64,000 nucleotides of DNA from UBA5314 sp964635975 (GTDB lineage: Bacteria > Bacillota > Syntrophomonadia > Syntrophomonadales > Syntrophomonadaceae), in assembly GCA_964635975.1 (NCBI GenBank), contig CAZWPO010000001.1:1-64000 (forward strand), written 5' to 3'. Of the stretch, positions 35,770-44,881 are shown piece after piece (within the stretch, counting starts at the first letter, position 1; each line of letters opens with the position of its first letter). The position numbers were made by a program, and so were the translations under genes. The notes under the pieces are model-generated. The model was not told where the DNA came from and ran no database searches. It saw nothing but the letters and a program-made list of their open reading frames with translations.

Positions 35770-36435
35770 TTAATTCAATCGATTTATACTTCGAACTCCA
35801 TTGGCTTTTGACAATTCATCGATTATATAGTCAACGTTCATCCCTGAGGGCAGCTCAACCAGAAGTTCTATCTCTAGATCATCACCGCTGTCCAGCCGAG
35901 TGAGCTGGATATCTTTAATAAGTACATTCATGCTGCCCAGCTGGGAGCCTATTATGCCCACCTGCCCAGGGCGGTCTTCGACTATGAGCAGAAGACCTTT
36001 GTATTCCCTCATTCCGGAGAAGATATCCTCAATCTTGATAAAATAGATCAAAACAAATAGTATCAAGACGGTTGTGGCAATAGCCGGGACATACAAACCC
36101 GCTCCCACCGCCAGACCTATGCAGGCAACTACCCATAAACCTGCAGCAGTGGTCAGCCCGCGCACCGTTGCTCCTTCACGCATTATAGTTCCCGCTCCCA
36201 GGAAACCTATGCCGCTGATAACCTGGGCTGCGATTCGCCCGGGATCGGCATTCACGGTATGGCTGAATGAAAAATACATATCCAGGGAGACCAGCATAGC
36301 TAGCGCGGAACCCACGCAGACCAGAGTATAGGTTCGCAATCCCGCTGGCCGGTTCAGGCTTTCTCTTTCCAGGCCGATCATCCCACCCAGAATACAGGCC
36401 AGAGTCAATTTGAATATAATCTCAAAAATACTCAT
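35770..36435 (-). CDS. MgtC/SapB-family membrane protein
   Basis: The protein has an N-terminal MgtC domain of four to five helices, with GGMIGLERESLNRPAGLRT, VSGIGFLGAGTIMREG and VRGLTTAAGLWVVACIGLAVGAG, the family signature. A cytoplasmic C-terminal ACT-like domain follows (LLLIVEDRPGQVGIIGSQLGSM). MgtC proteins are linked to magnesium limitation and membrane potential but are not proven transporters. The start at ATG 36435 follows AAGG; a GTG/ATG 18 bases upstream is possible. The gene separates proS from polC, which are normally neighbours. Confidence 0.9.
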   Translation of the reverse strand: MSIFEIIFKLTLACILGGMIGLERESLNRPAGLRTYTLVCVGSALAMLVSLDMYFSFSHTVNADPGRIAAQVISGIGFLGAGTIMREGATVRGLTTAAGLWVVACIGLAVGAGLYVPAIATTVLILFVLIYFIKIEDIFSGMREYKGLLLIVEDRPGQVGIIGSQLGSMNVLIKDIQLTRLDSGDDLEIELLVELPSGMNVDYIIDELSKANGVRSINRLN

Positions 36436-36486
36436 GCAAGCCTTCCACTCCAAATTATCATTAGCTGGAGCCTACTTTAATCTAGC

Positions 36487-38184
36487 TCAAGCTAATATAT
36501 TCTTCACCGTTTCAATGATCTTATCTATTTTCACTAATTCAATGTTTTCTTCCCATCTTTTCTTTATCTCCACGCAGTTTTCCTGCAATCCCTTGGGCCC
36601 AACCGTAATCCTTATCGGGATTCCTATCAAATCGGCATCCTTAAATTTTACACCAGCTCTTTCGTCGCGATCATCAAGAATAACTTCGATGCCGCTATCA
36701 GCCAACTGATTATAAATATCCTCAGCAGCTTTTATCTGATCATCTTTCTTGATATTGACAGGCACGACTATAACTTGATATGGAGCGATGGGCAGCGGCC
36801 ATATTATACCGTCAGCATCGTGGTTCTGCTCTACAGAGGCGGCCATGGTACGGGAAATTCCAATTCCGTAGCACCCCATAATCATAATGCGGGCTTCGCC
36901 GTTATGATCAAGAAAAGTAGCATCCAGAGCTTTCGAATATTTGTCCCCCAATTTAAAAATATGCCCCACTTCGATGCCTCTCACCAGTTGCAGCGGATTC
37001 CCGCACTTAGGGCAGGGATCGCCCGCCACCGCGTTGCGCAGGTCAGCCCAGGATAAGGGTTCGAAATCACGTCCGGGATTCACACTCAATATATGGTATC
37101 CTTCTTCATTGGCCCCGCAGGCTATGTTTCTCATTCCTTTAATTTCGAAGTCCGCGTAAACCGGCAGTTGCATATTCACCGGGCCCAGCGAACCGAAGCC
37201 AGCACCGCAGTATTCCTGTGCTGTCTTTTCATCTGCCATAACCAGTTCGAGGCAGCCCAGAAGATGCTGGAATTTGATCTCATTAAGTTCCCGGTCTCCT
37301 CTGACGACGGCCACAACCGGCTGTCCATCAGCCAGATAAAGCAGCGTCTTCAACACTCGATCTTCCGTTATCCCGATATATTCTGAAACTTCCGCAACAG
37401 TCTTGATTCCCGGGGTGGCCAGTTTTTTCATTTCAATGAGCTCAACAGGTGGATCAGCGTCCCCGTGTTGACACTCAGCCTTTTCGACGTTGGCTGCATA
37501 ATCACATTGTTCACAGTAGACCACTTCGGCTTCCCCCGATTCAGCTAAAACCATGTATTCATGGCTCGCGTTACCGCCAATGGCTCCACTATCTGCTTCA
37601 ACCACCCGGTATTTGAGATTCATGCGTTCAAAGATGCGGCAGTAGGTTTCATACATGTTTTCATAGGCCTTATTCAGCCCTTCATCGTCCACATCGAAAG
37701 AATAGGCATCCTTCATTATGAACTCGCGGCCCCGCATTAAACCGAAGCGGGGACGAATCTCATCTCTGTATTTGTTCTGCATCTGGTAGAGGAGCAGAGG
37801 AAGTCCGCGATATGAATGCACATCAGCATCAACCAGGGTGGTGATTATTTCCTCATGGGTGGGACCCAGCGCGAAATATCTCTTGTGCCGGTCCTGCAGC
37901 CTGAACATTTCATCGCCGTAAACGTCCCAACGTCCTGATTTTTCCCAAAGTTCTCGGGGTTGAATGATAGGCAGCATCAGCTCCTGCCCTCCAGAATGAT
38001 CCATTTCCTCGCGAACGATATTCATTATCTTTCTGAGCACCCGGTAGGCCAGGGGGAGGTAGCTGTATACACCGCCGCTGGCTTTTCTGATAAAACCGGC
38101 TCTAAGCAGCATTTGGTGGCTTACAACTTCCGCCTCACTAGGAACTTCCCGTAAAGTCGGGAAAAACAAATCTGATGCCTTCAA
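36487..38184 (-). CDS. proS: Prolyl-tRNA synthetase (bacterial type)
   Basis: This class II aminoacyl-tRNA synthetase charges tRNA-Pro. The 565-residue protein has the full bacterial layout: catalytic motif 1 in the first 100 residues (LLRAGFIRKASGGVYSYLPLA), motif 2 (RDEIRPRFGLMRGREFIMKDAYSFD), and an inserted editing domain in the middle (YVVCEQ-type cysteine pair and AVVRGDRELNE). Motif 3 is GCYGIGISRTMAA, and a C-terminal anticodon domain follows (VILDDRDERAGVKFKDADLIG). It lies 3 bases downstream of ispG. Confidence 0.96.
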   Translation of the reverse strand: MKASDLFFPTLREVPSEAEVVSHQMLLRAGFIRKASGGVYSYLPLAYRVLRKIMNIVREEMDHSGGQELMLPIIQPRELWEKSGRWDVYGDEMFRLQDRHKRYFALGPTHEEIITTLVDADVHSYRGLPLLLYQMQNKYRDEIRPRFGLMRGREFIMKDAYSFDVDDEGLNKAYENMYETYCRIFERMNLKYRVVEADSGAIGGNASHEYMVLAESGEAEVVYCEQCDYAANVEKAECQHGDADPPVELIEMKKLATPGIKTVAEVSEYIGITEDRVLKTLLYLADGQPVVAVVRGDRELNEIKFQHLLGCLELVMADEKTAQEYCGAGFGSLGPVNMQLPVYADFEIKGMRNIACGANEEGYHILSVNPGRDFEPLSWADLRNAVAGDPCPKCGNPLQLVRGIEVGHIFKLGDKYSKALDATFLDHNGEARIMIMGCYGIGISRTMAASVEQNHDADGIIWPLPIAPYQVIVVPVNIKKDDQIKAAEDIYNQLADSGIEVILDDRDERAGVKFKDADLIGIPIRITVGPKGLQENCVEIKKRWEENIELVKIDKIIETVKNILA

Positions 38185-38187
38185 AGC

Positions 38188-39255
38188 TCAACTTCCCCCT
38201 TCATCTCCAATAATATTGTTTATTTCCCTGATCAGTTCAACCACCAGTTCTGCTTCGGGAACTTTTTTGATGATCTCCCCGTGCCGAAAAAGCAAGCCCT
38301 GAGCTTTGCCTCCAGCTATGCCTACATCAGCTTCCCGGGCTTCTCCGGGACCGTTGACAACGCAGCCCATTACGGCTATCTTTATTGGCCTGGTAATAGA
38401 GCGTACTTGCCTGTCCACTTCCTCTGCAGTGGATATCAAATCGATTTCACAGCGCCCGCAGGTAGGGCAAGATATCAGCTCAGCTCCGCGCTGGCGCAGA
38501 TTAAGTCCTCTTAGGATTTCATAAGCCGCCCAGACCTCTTCAGCAGGATCAGCTGTTAAGGAGACTCGCAAAGTGTCTCCTATACCTTCATTTAGCAAAA
38601 TGCCCAAACCCAAGGCGGATTTTATCAATCCCCGGTCCTTGGTGCCGGCCTCGGTAATTCCAAGGTGCAGCGGGTAATCAACCATTCCGGCAATCAAGCG
38701 GTAAGCTTCTACTGTAAGCGGTACCGATGACGCCTTTAAGGAGAGCTTAATATCAGTAAAATCCATATCTTCCAGAAGCTTAATGTTGTCCATAGCGCTT
38801 TCCACCATAGCCGCTGCACATACTTCTCCATACTTGGCCAGGAGTTTCTTCTCCAGGGAGCCCGCATTAACGCCAATGCGGATGGGCAGCCCGTGCTCCA
38901 AACAAGTCTTTACCACCACCTGCACCCGCTCCCGGCTGCCAATATTCCCGGGATTAATACGCAGCGCATCCGCCCCCGCTTCAATGCTAGCCAGGGCCAG
39001 ACGATAGTCGAAGTGGATGTCAGCCACCAGAGGAATGGCAATCTGCTGCTTAATTTTCTTTATCGCCCGGGCTGCTTCCATGTCTGGCACTGCCACCCTG
39101 ATCACTTCGCACCCCGCTTTTTCGAGATCATTGATCTGGGCCACAGTAGATAAAACATCCCTGGTGTCGGTGTTGGTCATAGACTGTACCACCAGGGGAT
39201 TATCTCCACCTATGGCTACCCCGCCGATATTCACGACTTTGCTTATTCTGCGCAT
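38188..39255 (-). CDS. ispG: 4-hydroxy-3-methylbut-2-enyl diphosphate synthase (IspG/GcpE)
   Basis: This iron-sulfur enzyme performs the penultimate step of the MEP isoprenoid pathway. The 355-residue protein has a TIM-barrel N-terminal part (QSMTNTDTRDVLSTVAQI, PLVADIHFDYRLAL, LRINPGNIG) and a C-terminal cluster domain with CPTCGRC and MGCVVNGPGEA, which hold the three cysteines and the glutamate that bind [4Fe-4S]. It lies in a run with dxr, rseP, cdsA and uppS, so two MEP enzymes and the prenyl chain synthase are in one block. Confidence 0.96.
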   Translation of the reverse strand: MRRISKVVNIGGVAIGGDNPLVVQSMTNTDTRDVLSTVAQINDLEKAGCEVIRVAVPDMEAARAIKKIKQQIAIPLVADIHFDYRLALASIEAGADALRINPGNIGSRERVQVVVKTCLEHGLPIRIGVNAGSLEKKLLAKYGEVCAAAMVESAMDNIKLLEDMDFTDIKLSLKASSVPLTVEAYRLIAGMVDYPLHLGITEAGTKDRGLIKSALGLGILLNEGIGDTLRVSLTADPAEEVWAAYEILRGLNLRQRGAELISCPTCGRCEIDLISTAEEVDRQVRSITRPIKIAVMGCVVNGPGEAREADVGIAGGKAQGLLFRHGEIIKKVPEAELVVELIREINNIIGDEGGS

Positions 39256-39258
39256 ATT

Positions 39259-40281
39259 CTAACCTTTGAAATATCTGACTATGTCGTTATAGGTAATAAC
39301 CACCATCAATATCATCAAAAATATAAATCCAATCCAGTGGATAAATCCTTCTTTTTCAGGCTCCAGCGGTTTACGGCGCACAGCCTCAACTACTGCAAAT
39401 ACTATCTTGCTGCCATCAAGCGCCGGTATGGGCAGGAGGTTCATGATCCCCAGATTAATACTTAAAAATCCTGCAAAAAGCAGTAAGAACACAAAACCCA
39501 CGGAAGCAAATTCGCCGACAATACGCGTTATGCCGACCGGTCCGGCTACGTCGGACATGGATGCCCCACCCGTTAAAACAGTGCCCAGGTAGTGAAGTAT
39601 CTCAACCGTCATCCGATAGGTCTGCTCACTACCCATAGCTATTGATTGGAGAATACCCCAGCGTTTATAGGTATAGGAGTTCATAACTCCTATACCGACT
39701 GTACCAGCCATATCAATTTTCGCAGGCGTTACAGATATATTGACCGCCTCGCCTTGACGATCTATGACTATGCTTAAGCTGTCATTTTGTCCGGTTAAAT
39801 CTTCGACCTCATCCCAACTGTTTATGGTCTGGCCGTTGATTGACAGTATACGATCGCCTTCTTTAATCCCCGCGGCCTGAGCGGGTTTATCGCTGATCAC
39901 TTTACCTACCACGGGCTCATTAGTATTGATAGGAATGCCAATAATACCATATACAGTGATGAATATGATCAAAGCCAGTACGAAGTTCATAAAAGGCCCT
40001 GCAAAAGAAACTAAAATCTTTTCCAGCGGACTTCGCTTCATGAAACCGTTCTCAGCCTCCAGGTCTTCCATCTCTTCCCCGGCCATACGCACAAATCCCC
40101 CCAGGGGCACCAGGCGCAGTGAATACTGCACACCATTGCGTACAGTCGACCAGACTTTGTACCCGAATCCCAGGCTGAACTCGTGTACCGGTATGCCAAT
40201 TTTGCGTGCTACGATAAAGTGGCCCCATTCGTGTGCCAGAATTAAGATAGCGATGATTATCAATGTAGTGATAATACTCAT
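39259..40281 (-). CDS. rseP: Site-2 intramembrane zinc metalloprotease RseP/RasP
   Basis: This membrane protease performs regulated intramembrane cleavage, for example of anti-sigma factors and signal-peptide remnants. The 340-residue protein has HEWGH in the first helix (zinc ligands and catalytic glutamate), a PDZ domain (VVGKVISDKPAQAAGIKEGDRILSI) and NLLPIPALDGSKI, the LDG motif, in the third helix. It overlaps dxr by 4 bases. Position and topology match RasP/YluC of Bacillus subtilis. Confidence 0.93.
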   Translation of the reverse strand: MSIITTLIIIAILILAHEWGHFIVARKIGIPVHEFSLGFGYKVWSTVRNGVQYSLRLVPLGGFVRMAGEEMEDLEAENGFMKRSPLEKILVSFAGPFMNFVLALIIFITVYGIIGIPINTNEPVVGKVISDKPAQAAGIKEGDRILSINGQTINSWDEVEDLTGQNDSLSIVIDRQGEAVNISVTPAKIDMAGTVGIGVMNSYTYKRWGILQSIAMGSEQTYRMTVEILHYLGTVLTGGASMSDVAGPVGITRIVGEFASVGFVFLLLFAGFLSINLGIMNLLPIPALDGSKIVFAVVEAVRRKPLEPEKEGFIHWIGFIFLMILMVVITYNDIVRYFKG

Positions 40282-41444
40282 ATAGCAACCTCCATAGAAA
40301 TTAAATCGGAGCTAAATCGGCGTGCCCATGCATCGCTGGCCAGAATAGTGTCCAGATCCGGGTGAGGCAATCCGTAGTGCTTCAGCATAACCCTTTCAAC
40401 CAAACTGGCGATCCTCGTAAAGCCGATCCTTCCTTCCAAAAAAGCCTGAACCGCAATCTCATTAGCTGCATTTAATACGGCAGGCATAGTTCCTCCCTGA
40501 CGCCCGGCCTCGTAGGCCAGCTTCAAGCAGGGGAACCGTGTCATATCTGGTTTTTCAAAGTGTATGCTTCCCATGGATTCAAAATCCATGGCTTGCGCTG
40601 GTGACGCCCAGCGCTTCGGGTAAGTGAACGCATATTGGATGGGAATGCGCATGTCTGGAACGCCTATATGAGCCAGAAACGCTCCATCTTTTAGTTCAAC
40701 CATAGAGTGTATAATGCTCTCCCGCTGCACTAACACTTCAATTCTATCATAGTCTACCGAAAAAAGATGATGGGCTTCAATAACCTCCAGGCCTTTATTC
40801 ATCAAAGTTGCTGAATCAATCGTTATTTTAGGCCCCATCGACCAGTTGGGGTGCCGCAGCGCCATATCGACAGATACAGCCTCCAGCTCGTTCTGACTGT
40901 AATCCCTAAAAGGCCCGCCGGAAGCCGTCAGCCAAATTTTGGCCGCATTTTTTTCTTCACCGGCCAGACATTGAAATACCGCTGAATGCTCGCTGTCAAC
41001 CGGCAGTAGTAATGCCCCCCGCGCCTTGACCTTTTCCATTACCAGATCTCCAGCTGCAACCAGGGTCTCCTTGTTGGCAAGAGCCACCCTTTTGTCGGCT
41101 TCTATAGCTGCCAGCGTAGGTAGAATGCCCACCGCCCCGCTAAGTGCTACCAGAGTAGTATCAGCTTCCGGGAGTGCGGCCAATTCACAAAGCCCATCCA
41201 TTCCGCACAGGACCCGAATGTTTTGGCCTATGCGCTCTTTTACGTACGAATAGGCTTTTTCATCCCCAACGGCTACAACCAGGGGTTTATATTTTTCAGA
41301 TTGTTGCAGTAGTTCATCCACTTCATCGCGAGCCGCCAGGCCTACTACTTGGAGATGGGCCTGGTGATGCTCAATCACTTCCAGCGCTTGTCTGCCTATC
41401 GATCCGGTAGAACCAAGAATTACTATCTTCTGCGAAGCCGTCAT
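40278..41444 (-). CDS. dxr: 1-deoxy-D-xylulose 5-phosphate reductoisomerase
   Basis: Dxr commits deoxyxylulose phosphate to the MEP pathway with NADPH. The 388-residue protein has the NADPH motif VILGSTGSIGRQALEV, LANKETLVAAGDL, the metal-site segment LPVDSEHSAVFQCL, and LTASGGPFRD and HPNWSMGPKITIDSATLMNKGLE. All are diagnostic. The ATG overlaps the upstream permease gene by 4 bases and its stop overlaps the rseP start by 4, so translation is probably coupled. Confidence 0.97.
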   Translation of the reverse strand: MTASQKIVILGSTGSIGRQALEVIEHHQAHLQVVGLAARDEVDELLQQSEKYKPLVVAVGDEKAYSYVKERIGQNIRVLCGMDGLCELAALPEADTTLVALSGAVGILPTLAAIEADKRVALANKETLVAAGDLVMEKVKARGALLLPVDSEHSAVFQCLAGEEKNAAKIWLTASGGPFRDYSQNELEAVSVDMALRHPNWSMGPKITIDSATLMNKGLEVIEAHHLFSVDYDRIEVLVQRESIIHSMVELKDGAFLAHIGVPDMRIPIQYAFTYPKRWASPAQAMDFESMGSIHFEKPDMTRFPCLKLAYEAGRQGGTMPAVLNAANEIAVQAFLEGRIGFTRIASLVERVMLKHYGLPHPDLDTILASDAWARRFSSDLISMEVAI

Positions 41445-42559
41445 GACTTTTTCCTCCAGCTAATACTGTCTAAAATACCCACCCGATAACAGGCCATAAC
41501 AATTACGACCAGTACCGGTCCCATGATCATCCCAAATATACCTCCCAGCTGGAGCCCCACGTACAGGGAAACCAGGGTGGCCAGCGGGTGCAGCCCGATA
41601 TTATCACCGACTATTTTCGGTTCCAGGAACTGCCTTACTATGGAGATTATAACATACAAAAGCAGCAGACTAATTCCCATTGCAGTATCCCCCGTACTGA
41701 ACTCCCAAATTATCCATGGCAGAAATATGGTTCCCGGTCCCAAAACGGGCAGAATATCAAATAATCCGGCGGCTATGCCCAGGGTTAAGGCATATTCTAC
41801 TCCCATCAAGCGGAGTCCAATCATAGTCAAGACCCCGGTTATAGTTATTAGAATACTATATGCCTTTATAAACCCTACCAGGGCATTAAAAAGCTCAGCA
41901 ATTACGTTACGGGTCTTGCTGCGGGCTTGAATGGGTATGATGGTCAGGAAGAAATTGCTCAATAAAGCCCGATCTTTGACCATTAAAAAGGTTCCTACAG
42001 TAGCAATGAGCAGAAATATCGCCGCACTAGGCAGCATGGCCAGTGCCTGAATAGCAACATTCAGAGTGGCATTGAGCAGATTCTGCACCAGAGTCAGAGC
42101 CTTCTCCAAATTGCCCTGGATGGCCACCTGTAAAACTGGAGGCAGGTTCAAGCCCAAATAAAGTACTTTGATATGAGCGACGGTTTCTACAATCTGCCTG
42201 CTAATCTGGTCTGAATAGGATACGAAAAAGGGGTGCAATCCGGATAGTTCAGTAATAATCTTCGAAACTAGAAGTGAGATCATAAGGATCAGACCACCCA
42301 CTACCAGAACCAGGCTGAGGAATACCGCCAGGCCACGTGCCAAATGCCATCTTTTTTCAAAGATGTTAACCAGCGGCTCTATCAATATCGCCATGATAAC
42401 CGCCAGGATAAAGGGTAAAAAAAGCGCGGGCAGAGCATAGAGAACTTTACCCAGCAAAGGCAGGAGATAAACAAATACTAAGTATAGCGCCAGCATGCTC
42501 AATACAAGAATGGTCAATTTTACTAGCATTTTAGTATATTTAAGCAATTCCGGGTCCAT
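41441..42559 (-). CDS. AI-2E family membrane permease, YtvI-like
   Basis: The 372-residue protein has seven to eight hydrophobic helices in the arrangement of the AI-2E/PurR-like permease family. Two N-terminal helices are followed by a long amphipathic region, and the C-terminal half has GLFDILPVLGPGTIFLPW and the terminal IFGMIMGPVLVVIVMACY. It resembles sporulation membrane protein YtvI more than AI-2 exporters, but this branch is hard to resolve by eye. The gene lies between cdsA and dxr, which are adjacent in Bacillus subtilis. Substrate unknown. Confidence 0.75.
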   Translation of the reverse strand: MDPELLKYTKMLVKLTILVLSMLALYLVFVYLLPLLGKVLYALPALFLPFILAVIMAILIEPLVNIFEKRWHLARGLAVFLSLVLVVGGLILMISLLVSKIITELSGLHPFFVSYSDQISRQIVETVAHIKVLYLGLNLPPVLQVAIQGNLEKALTLVQNLLNATLNVAIQALAMLPSAAIFLLIATVGTFLMVKDRALLSNFFLTIIPIQARSKTRNVIAELFNALVGFIKAYSILITITGVLTMIGLRLMGVEYALTLGIAAGLFDILPVLGPGTIFLPWIIWEFSTGDTAMGISLLLLYVIISIVRQFLEPKIVGDNIGLHPLATLVSLYVGLQLGGIFGMIMGPVLVVIVMACYRVGILDSISWRKKS

Positions 42560-42644
42560 CTTCTCACCTCAATCGGCGCCCTGACTCAAATCACAGTGTT
42601 TCTCCGAGCGCTGCATGATTGTACGGTTCTTGAAACCTAAGGTC

Positions 42645-43427
42645 CTAAACAAAATAATGAAAATACGTATATACTATGGGTAGAACCAGCAGGAAGCTGT
42701 CGAAACGGTCCAACACGCCACCATGGCCGGGTATTATGCGACCGCTGTCTTTTATCCCCGCATAGCGTTTCATCCCCGATTCAAACAAATCACCCATCTG
42801 GGCAGCCGCGCTACCCAGCACGCCTAGTAACACGACCCTGTCCAGCGGAACAGCCAGCCCGGTCAGTTTAACTAGCAGCACAGCCAGCAGCACAGCCAGC
42901 AAAACCGCTCCAAACGCCCCTTCCCAGGTTTTATTAGGGCTGAGCTCCCGGGTTAGCTTGTGCCGACCCATCATGCTGCCCCCGGTATAACCGCCTATGT
43001 CGCTTCCCCAGGTTATAAAGAAACACAGTGTTATTACCCAAAACGCTTCTGGCAGGGAAGCCATATTCAGCGCATAAGAAAGTAAAAATCCTATGTAAAA
43101 GGCTCCAAAAAAACTCAAAGATACGTCTGCAAGAGTATAAAGAGGGTATTTCAGAACCAGCATCAGGATCATCACTACAAGAAGTACCAGGGCTGTCAGC
43201 GGCAGCCAATGGCCAAGGTAATCAGCCCACAAGCAGGCTACTGTAGCAATTATAGACGGTACGAACATAGGTTTATGGCCTGCTGCCTTCAACAGGTTTA
43301 GATATTCATATGCAGCCAGCAGGGCCAAAATAGTAAAAAAGGCTTTCCAATACCAGCCTCCCGCGTATAGAATACCAAATAACAAAGGCAGGGCGACCAG
43401 AGAAGTGATGATGCGCGTTTTAAGCAT
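42645..43427 (-). CDS. cdsA: Phosphatidate cytidylyltransferase
   Basis: CdsA makes CDP-diacylglycerol, the precursor of anionic phospholipids. The 260-residue membrane protein has seven to eight helices and the C-terminal signature SDIGGYTGGSMMGRHKLTRE followed by LSPNKTWEGAFG, with LFESGMKRYAGIKDSGRIIPGHGGVLDRFDS. The ATG at 43427 overlaps the uppS stop by 8 bases; another in-frame ATG lies nine bases upstream. The order uppS-cdsA-dxr-rseP is standard in Firmicutes. Confidence 0.95.
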   Translation of the reverse strand: MLKTRIITSLVALPLLFGILYAGGWYWKAFFTILALLAAYEYLNLLKAAGHKPMFVPSIIATVACLWADYLGHWLPLTALVLLVVMILMLVLKYPLYTLADVSLSFFGAFYIGFLLSYALNMASLPEAFWVITLCFFITWGSDIGGYTGGSMMGRHKLTRELSPNKTWEGAFGAVLLAVLLAVLLVKLTGLAVPLDRVVLLGVLGSAAAQMGDLFESGMKRYAGIKDSGRIIPGHGGVLDRFDSFLLVLPIVYTYFHYFV

Positions 43428-44226
43428 GAGACCCATCCTGTCCGGGATTGTTTAGACCGCCATAGCGTCTGTCCCGCTGTTGATAAGCGACAATAGCCCG
43501 TGCTAAATCCTCCCTTGAAAAGTCCGGCCACAGACGATCTGTAACCCACAGTTCGGCATAGGCAATCTGCCACAAAAGGAAATTGCTTATTCGCATTTCT
43601 CCTGCGGTTCTTATCAAAAGATCCGGATCGGGATATCCCCTGGTGTATAAGGCATCACTAATAGCTCTTTCGTCGATATCTTGCAGACTGCACTCGCCAG
43701 AGCAAACCTTCTGGGCAAGAGTACGAGCAGCTTTAGCAATTTCCTGGCGAGAACCGTAGTTCAAGGCGATGTTAAAAACCAGCCCCTGGTTGTTCTGGGT
43801 AAGCTGGACCGCCTCATCGATAAGATTCCGGCAATCAGCAGGTAAAGGTTTGGTTTCTCCCCATATATGTATACGAACATTATGGTCATGTAATTCTTGC
43901 AGTTCTTTATGTAAAAACTCTACTAAAAGCCGCATCAGGAATTCTACTTCCTCGCTGGGCCGCTTCCAATTCTCAGTAGAAAAGGCGAACACGCTCAAGA
44001 CCTCGATCCCAAAATCGTCACAGGCTTTGACGATTTCCTTGAGCGAAGCCATACCGGCACGGTGTCCAAAGGTGCGTGGCATAAATTTTCTGCGCGCCCA
44101 GCGGCCGTTGCCATCCATGATTATAGCAATATGCCGGGGAAGCTTTTCCGGATCAATCTTGCTTATCATACTGTCCTTTTTCTGCGCCACTTTATAAGCT
44201 CTCTTTTCTCCCGTTTTCTGCGTCAT
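43420..44226 (-). CDS. uppS: Undecaprenyl diphosphate synthase
   Basis: This cis-prenyltransferase makes the C55 lipid carrier for peptidoglycan and for the polysaccharide repeat units encoded at the left of this window. The 268-residue protein has HIAIIMDGNGRWARR with the catalytic aspartate, RTFGHRAGMASLKEIV, FSTENWKRPSEEV and DLLIRTAGEMRISNFLLWQIAYAEL. The N-terminus is about 20 residues longer than usual, so a later start is possible. A terminator-like hairpin lies between it and frr. Confidence 0.95.
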   Translation of the reverse strand: MTQKTGEKRAYKVAQKKDSMISKIDPEKLPRHIAIIMDGNGRWARRKFMPRTFGHRAGMASLKEIVKACDDFGIEVLSVFAFSTENWKRPSEEVEFLMRLLVEFLHKELQELHDHNVRIHIWGETKPLPADCRNLIDEAVQLTQNNQGLVFNIALNYGSRQEIAKAARTLAQKVCSGECSLQDIDERAISDALYTRGYPDPDLLIRTAGEMRISNFLLWQIAYAELWVTDRLWPDFSREDLARAIVAYQQRDRRYGGLNNPGQDGSHA

Positions 44227-44250
44227 CTATAGTTAAGCAGTTAAAATTAC

Positions 44251-44270
44251 AAAACCCCCAAAAGGGGGCT
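44251..44270 (-). terminator. Terminator-like hairpin between frr and uppS
   Basis: CCCCC (44255-44259) and GGGGG (44264-44268) are separated by four A on the plus map. On the minus strand this reads CCCCC, TTTT, GGGGG, then TTTTGTAATTTT, a short strong stem with a T-rich tail. It lies about 50 bases after the frr stop and may be partial, with uppS read through or from its own promoter. Confidence 0.55.
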
Positions 44271-44319
44271 TAGCATTATACCTATTATAACCATTGTCTG
44301 CTGCAAATTAAACACTAAA

Positions 44320-44877
44320 CTATACTTCCATGATATCCTTTTCTTTGGCAACCATAATGGCGTCAATATCTTTAATATACTTGTCGGTAATCTTCTGCAC
44401 ATCATCTACGCCTTTTTTACTTTCATCCTCAGATATCATCTTTTCTTTCTCGCTGGATTTCATAAGGTCGTTTTGCTCCCGGCGTATGTTGCGCACAGCC
44501 ACCTTGGCCTCTTCTCCGCGCTTCTTAACCAGTTTTACGATTTCTTTGCGGCGCTCCTCGGTCAGCTGAGGGACCGCAAGCCGTATAACATTTCCATCAT
44601 TGGAAGGAGTGATGCCTAAATCGGACTTTAAGATAGCCTTCTCTACTTCCGGTATGCTGCTTTTATCCCATGGCTGGATAACCAACAGGCGCGGTTCGGG
44701 AACAGCGATATTGGCTAACTGATTGACCGGAGTTGGCTGCCCATAATAGTTGACCATCACTCTTTCCAGCATAGCCGGATTGGCTCGACCTGCTCTTAGC
44801 GTCGCCAGGTCCTGTGTGAGATGGTCAATCGTTTTTTTCATGCGGTTTTCGGTTTCACTAATCAAATCCTTAATCAT
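44320..44877 (-). CDS. frr: Ribosome recycling factor
   Basis: The factor splits post-termination ribosomes together with EF-G. The 185-residue protein has the usual length and the blocks TLRAGRANPAMLERVMVNYYG, LVIQPWDKSSIPEVEKAI and LTEERRKEIVKLVKKRGEEAKVAVRNIRR, which form the three-helix bundle and hinge. It lies 4 bases downstream of pyrH in the standard rpsB-tsf-pyrH-frr order. Confidence 0.97.
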   Translation of the reverse strand: MIKDLISETENRMKKTIDHLTQDLATLRAGRANPAMLERVMVNYYGQPTPVNQLANIAVPEPRLLVIQPWDKSSIPEVEKAILKSDLGITPSNDGNVIRLAVPQLTEERRKEIVKLVKKRGEEAKVAVRNIRREQNDLMKSSEKEKMISEDESKKGVDDVQKITDKYIKDIDAIMVAKEKDIMEV

Positions 44878-44881
44878 CGTC

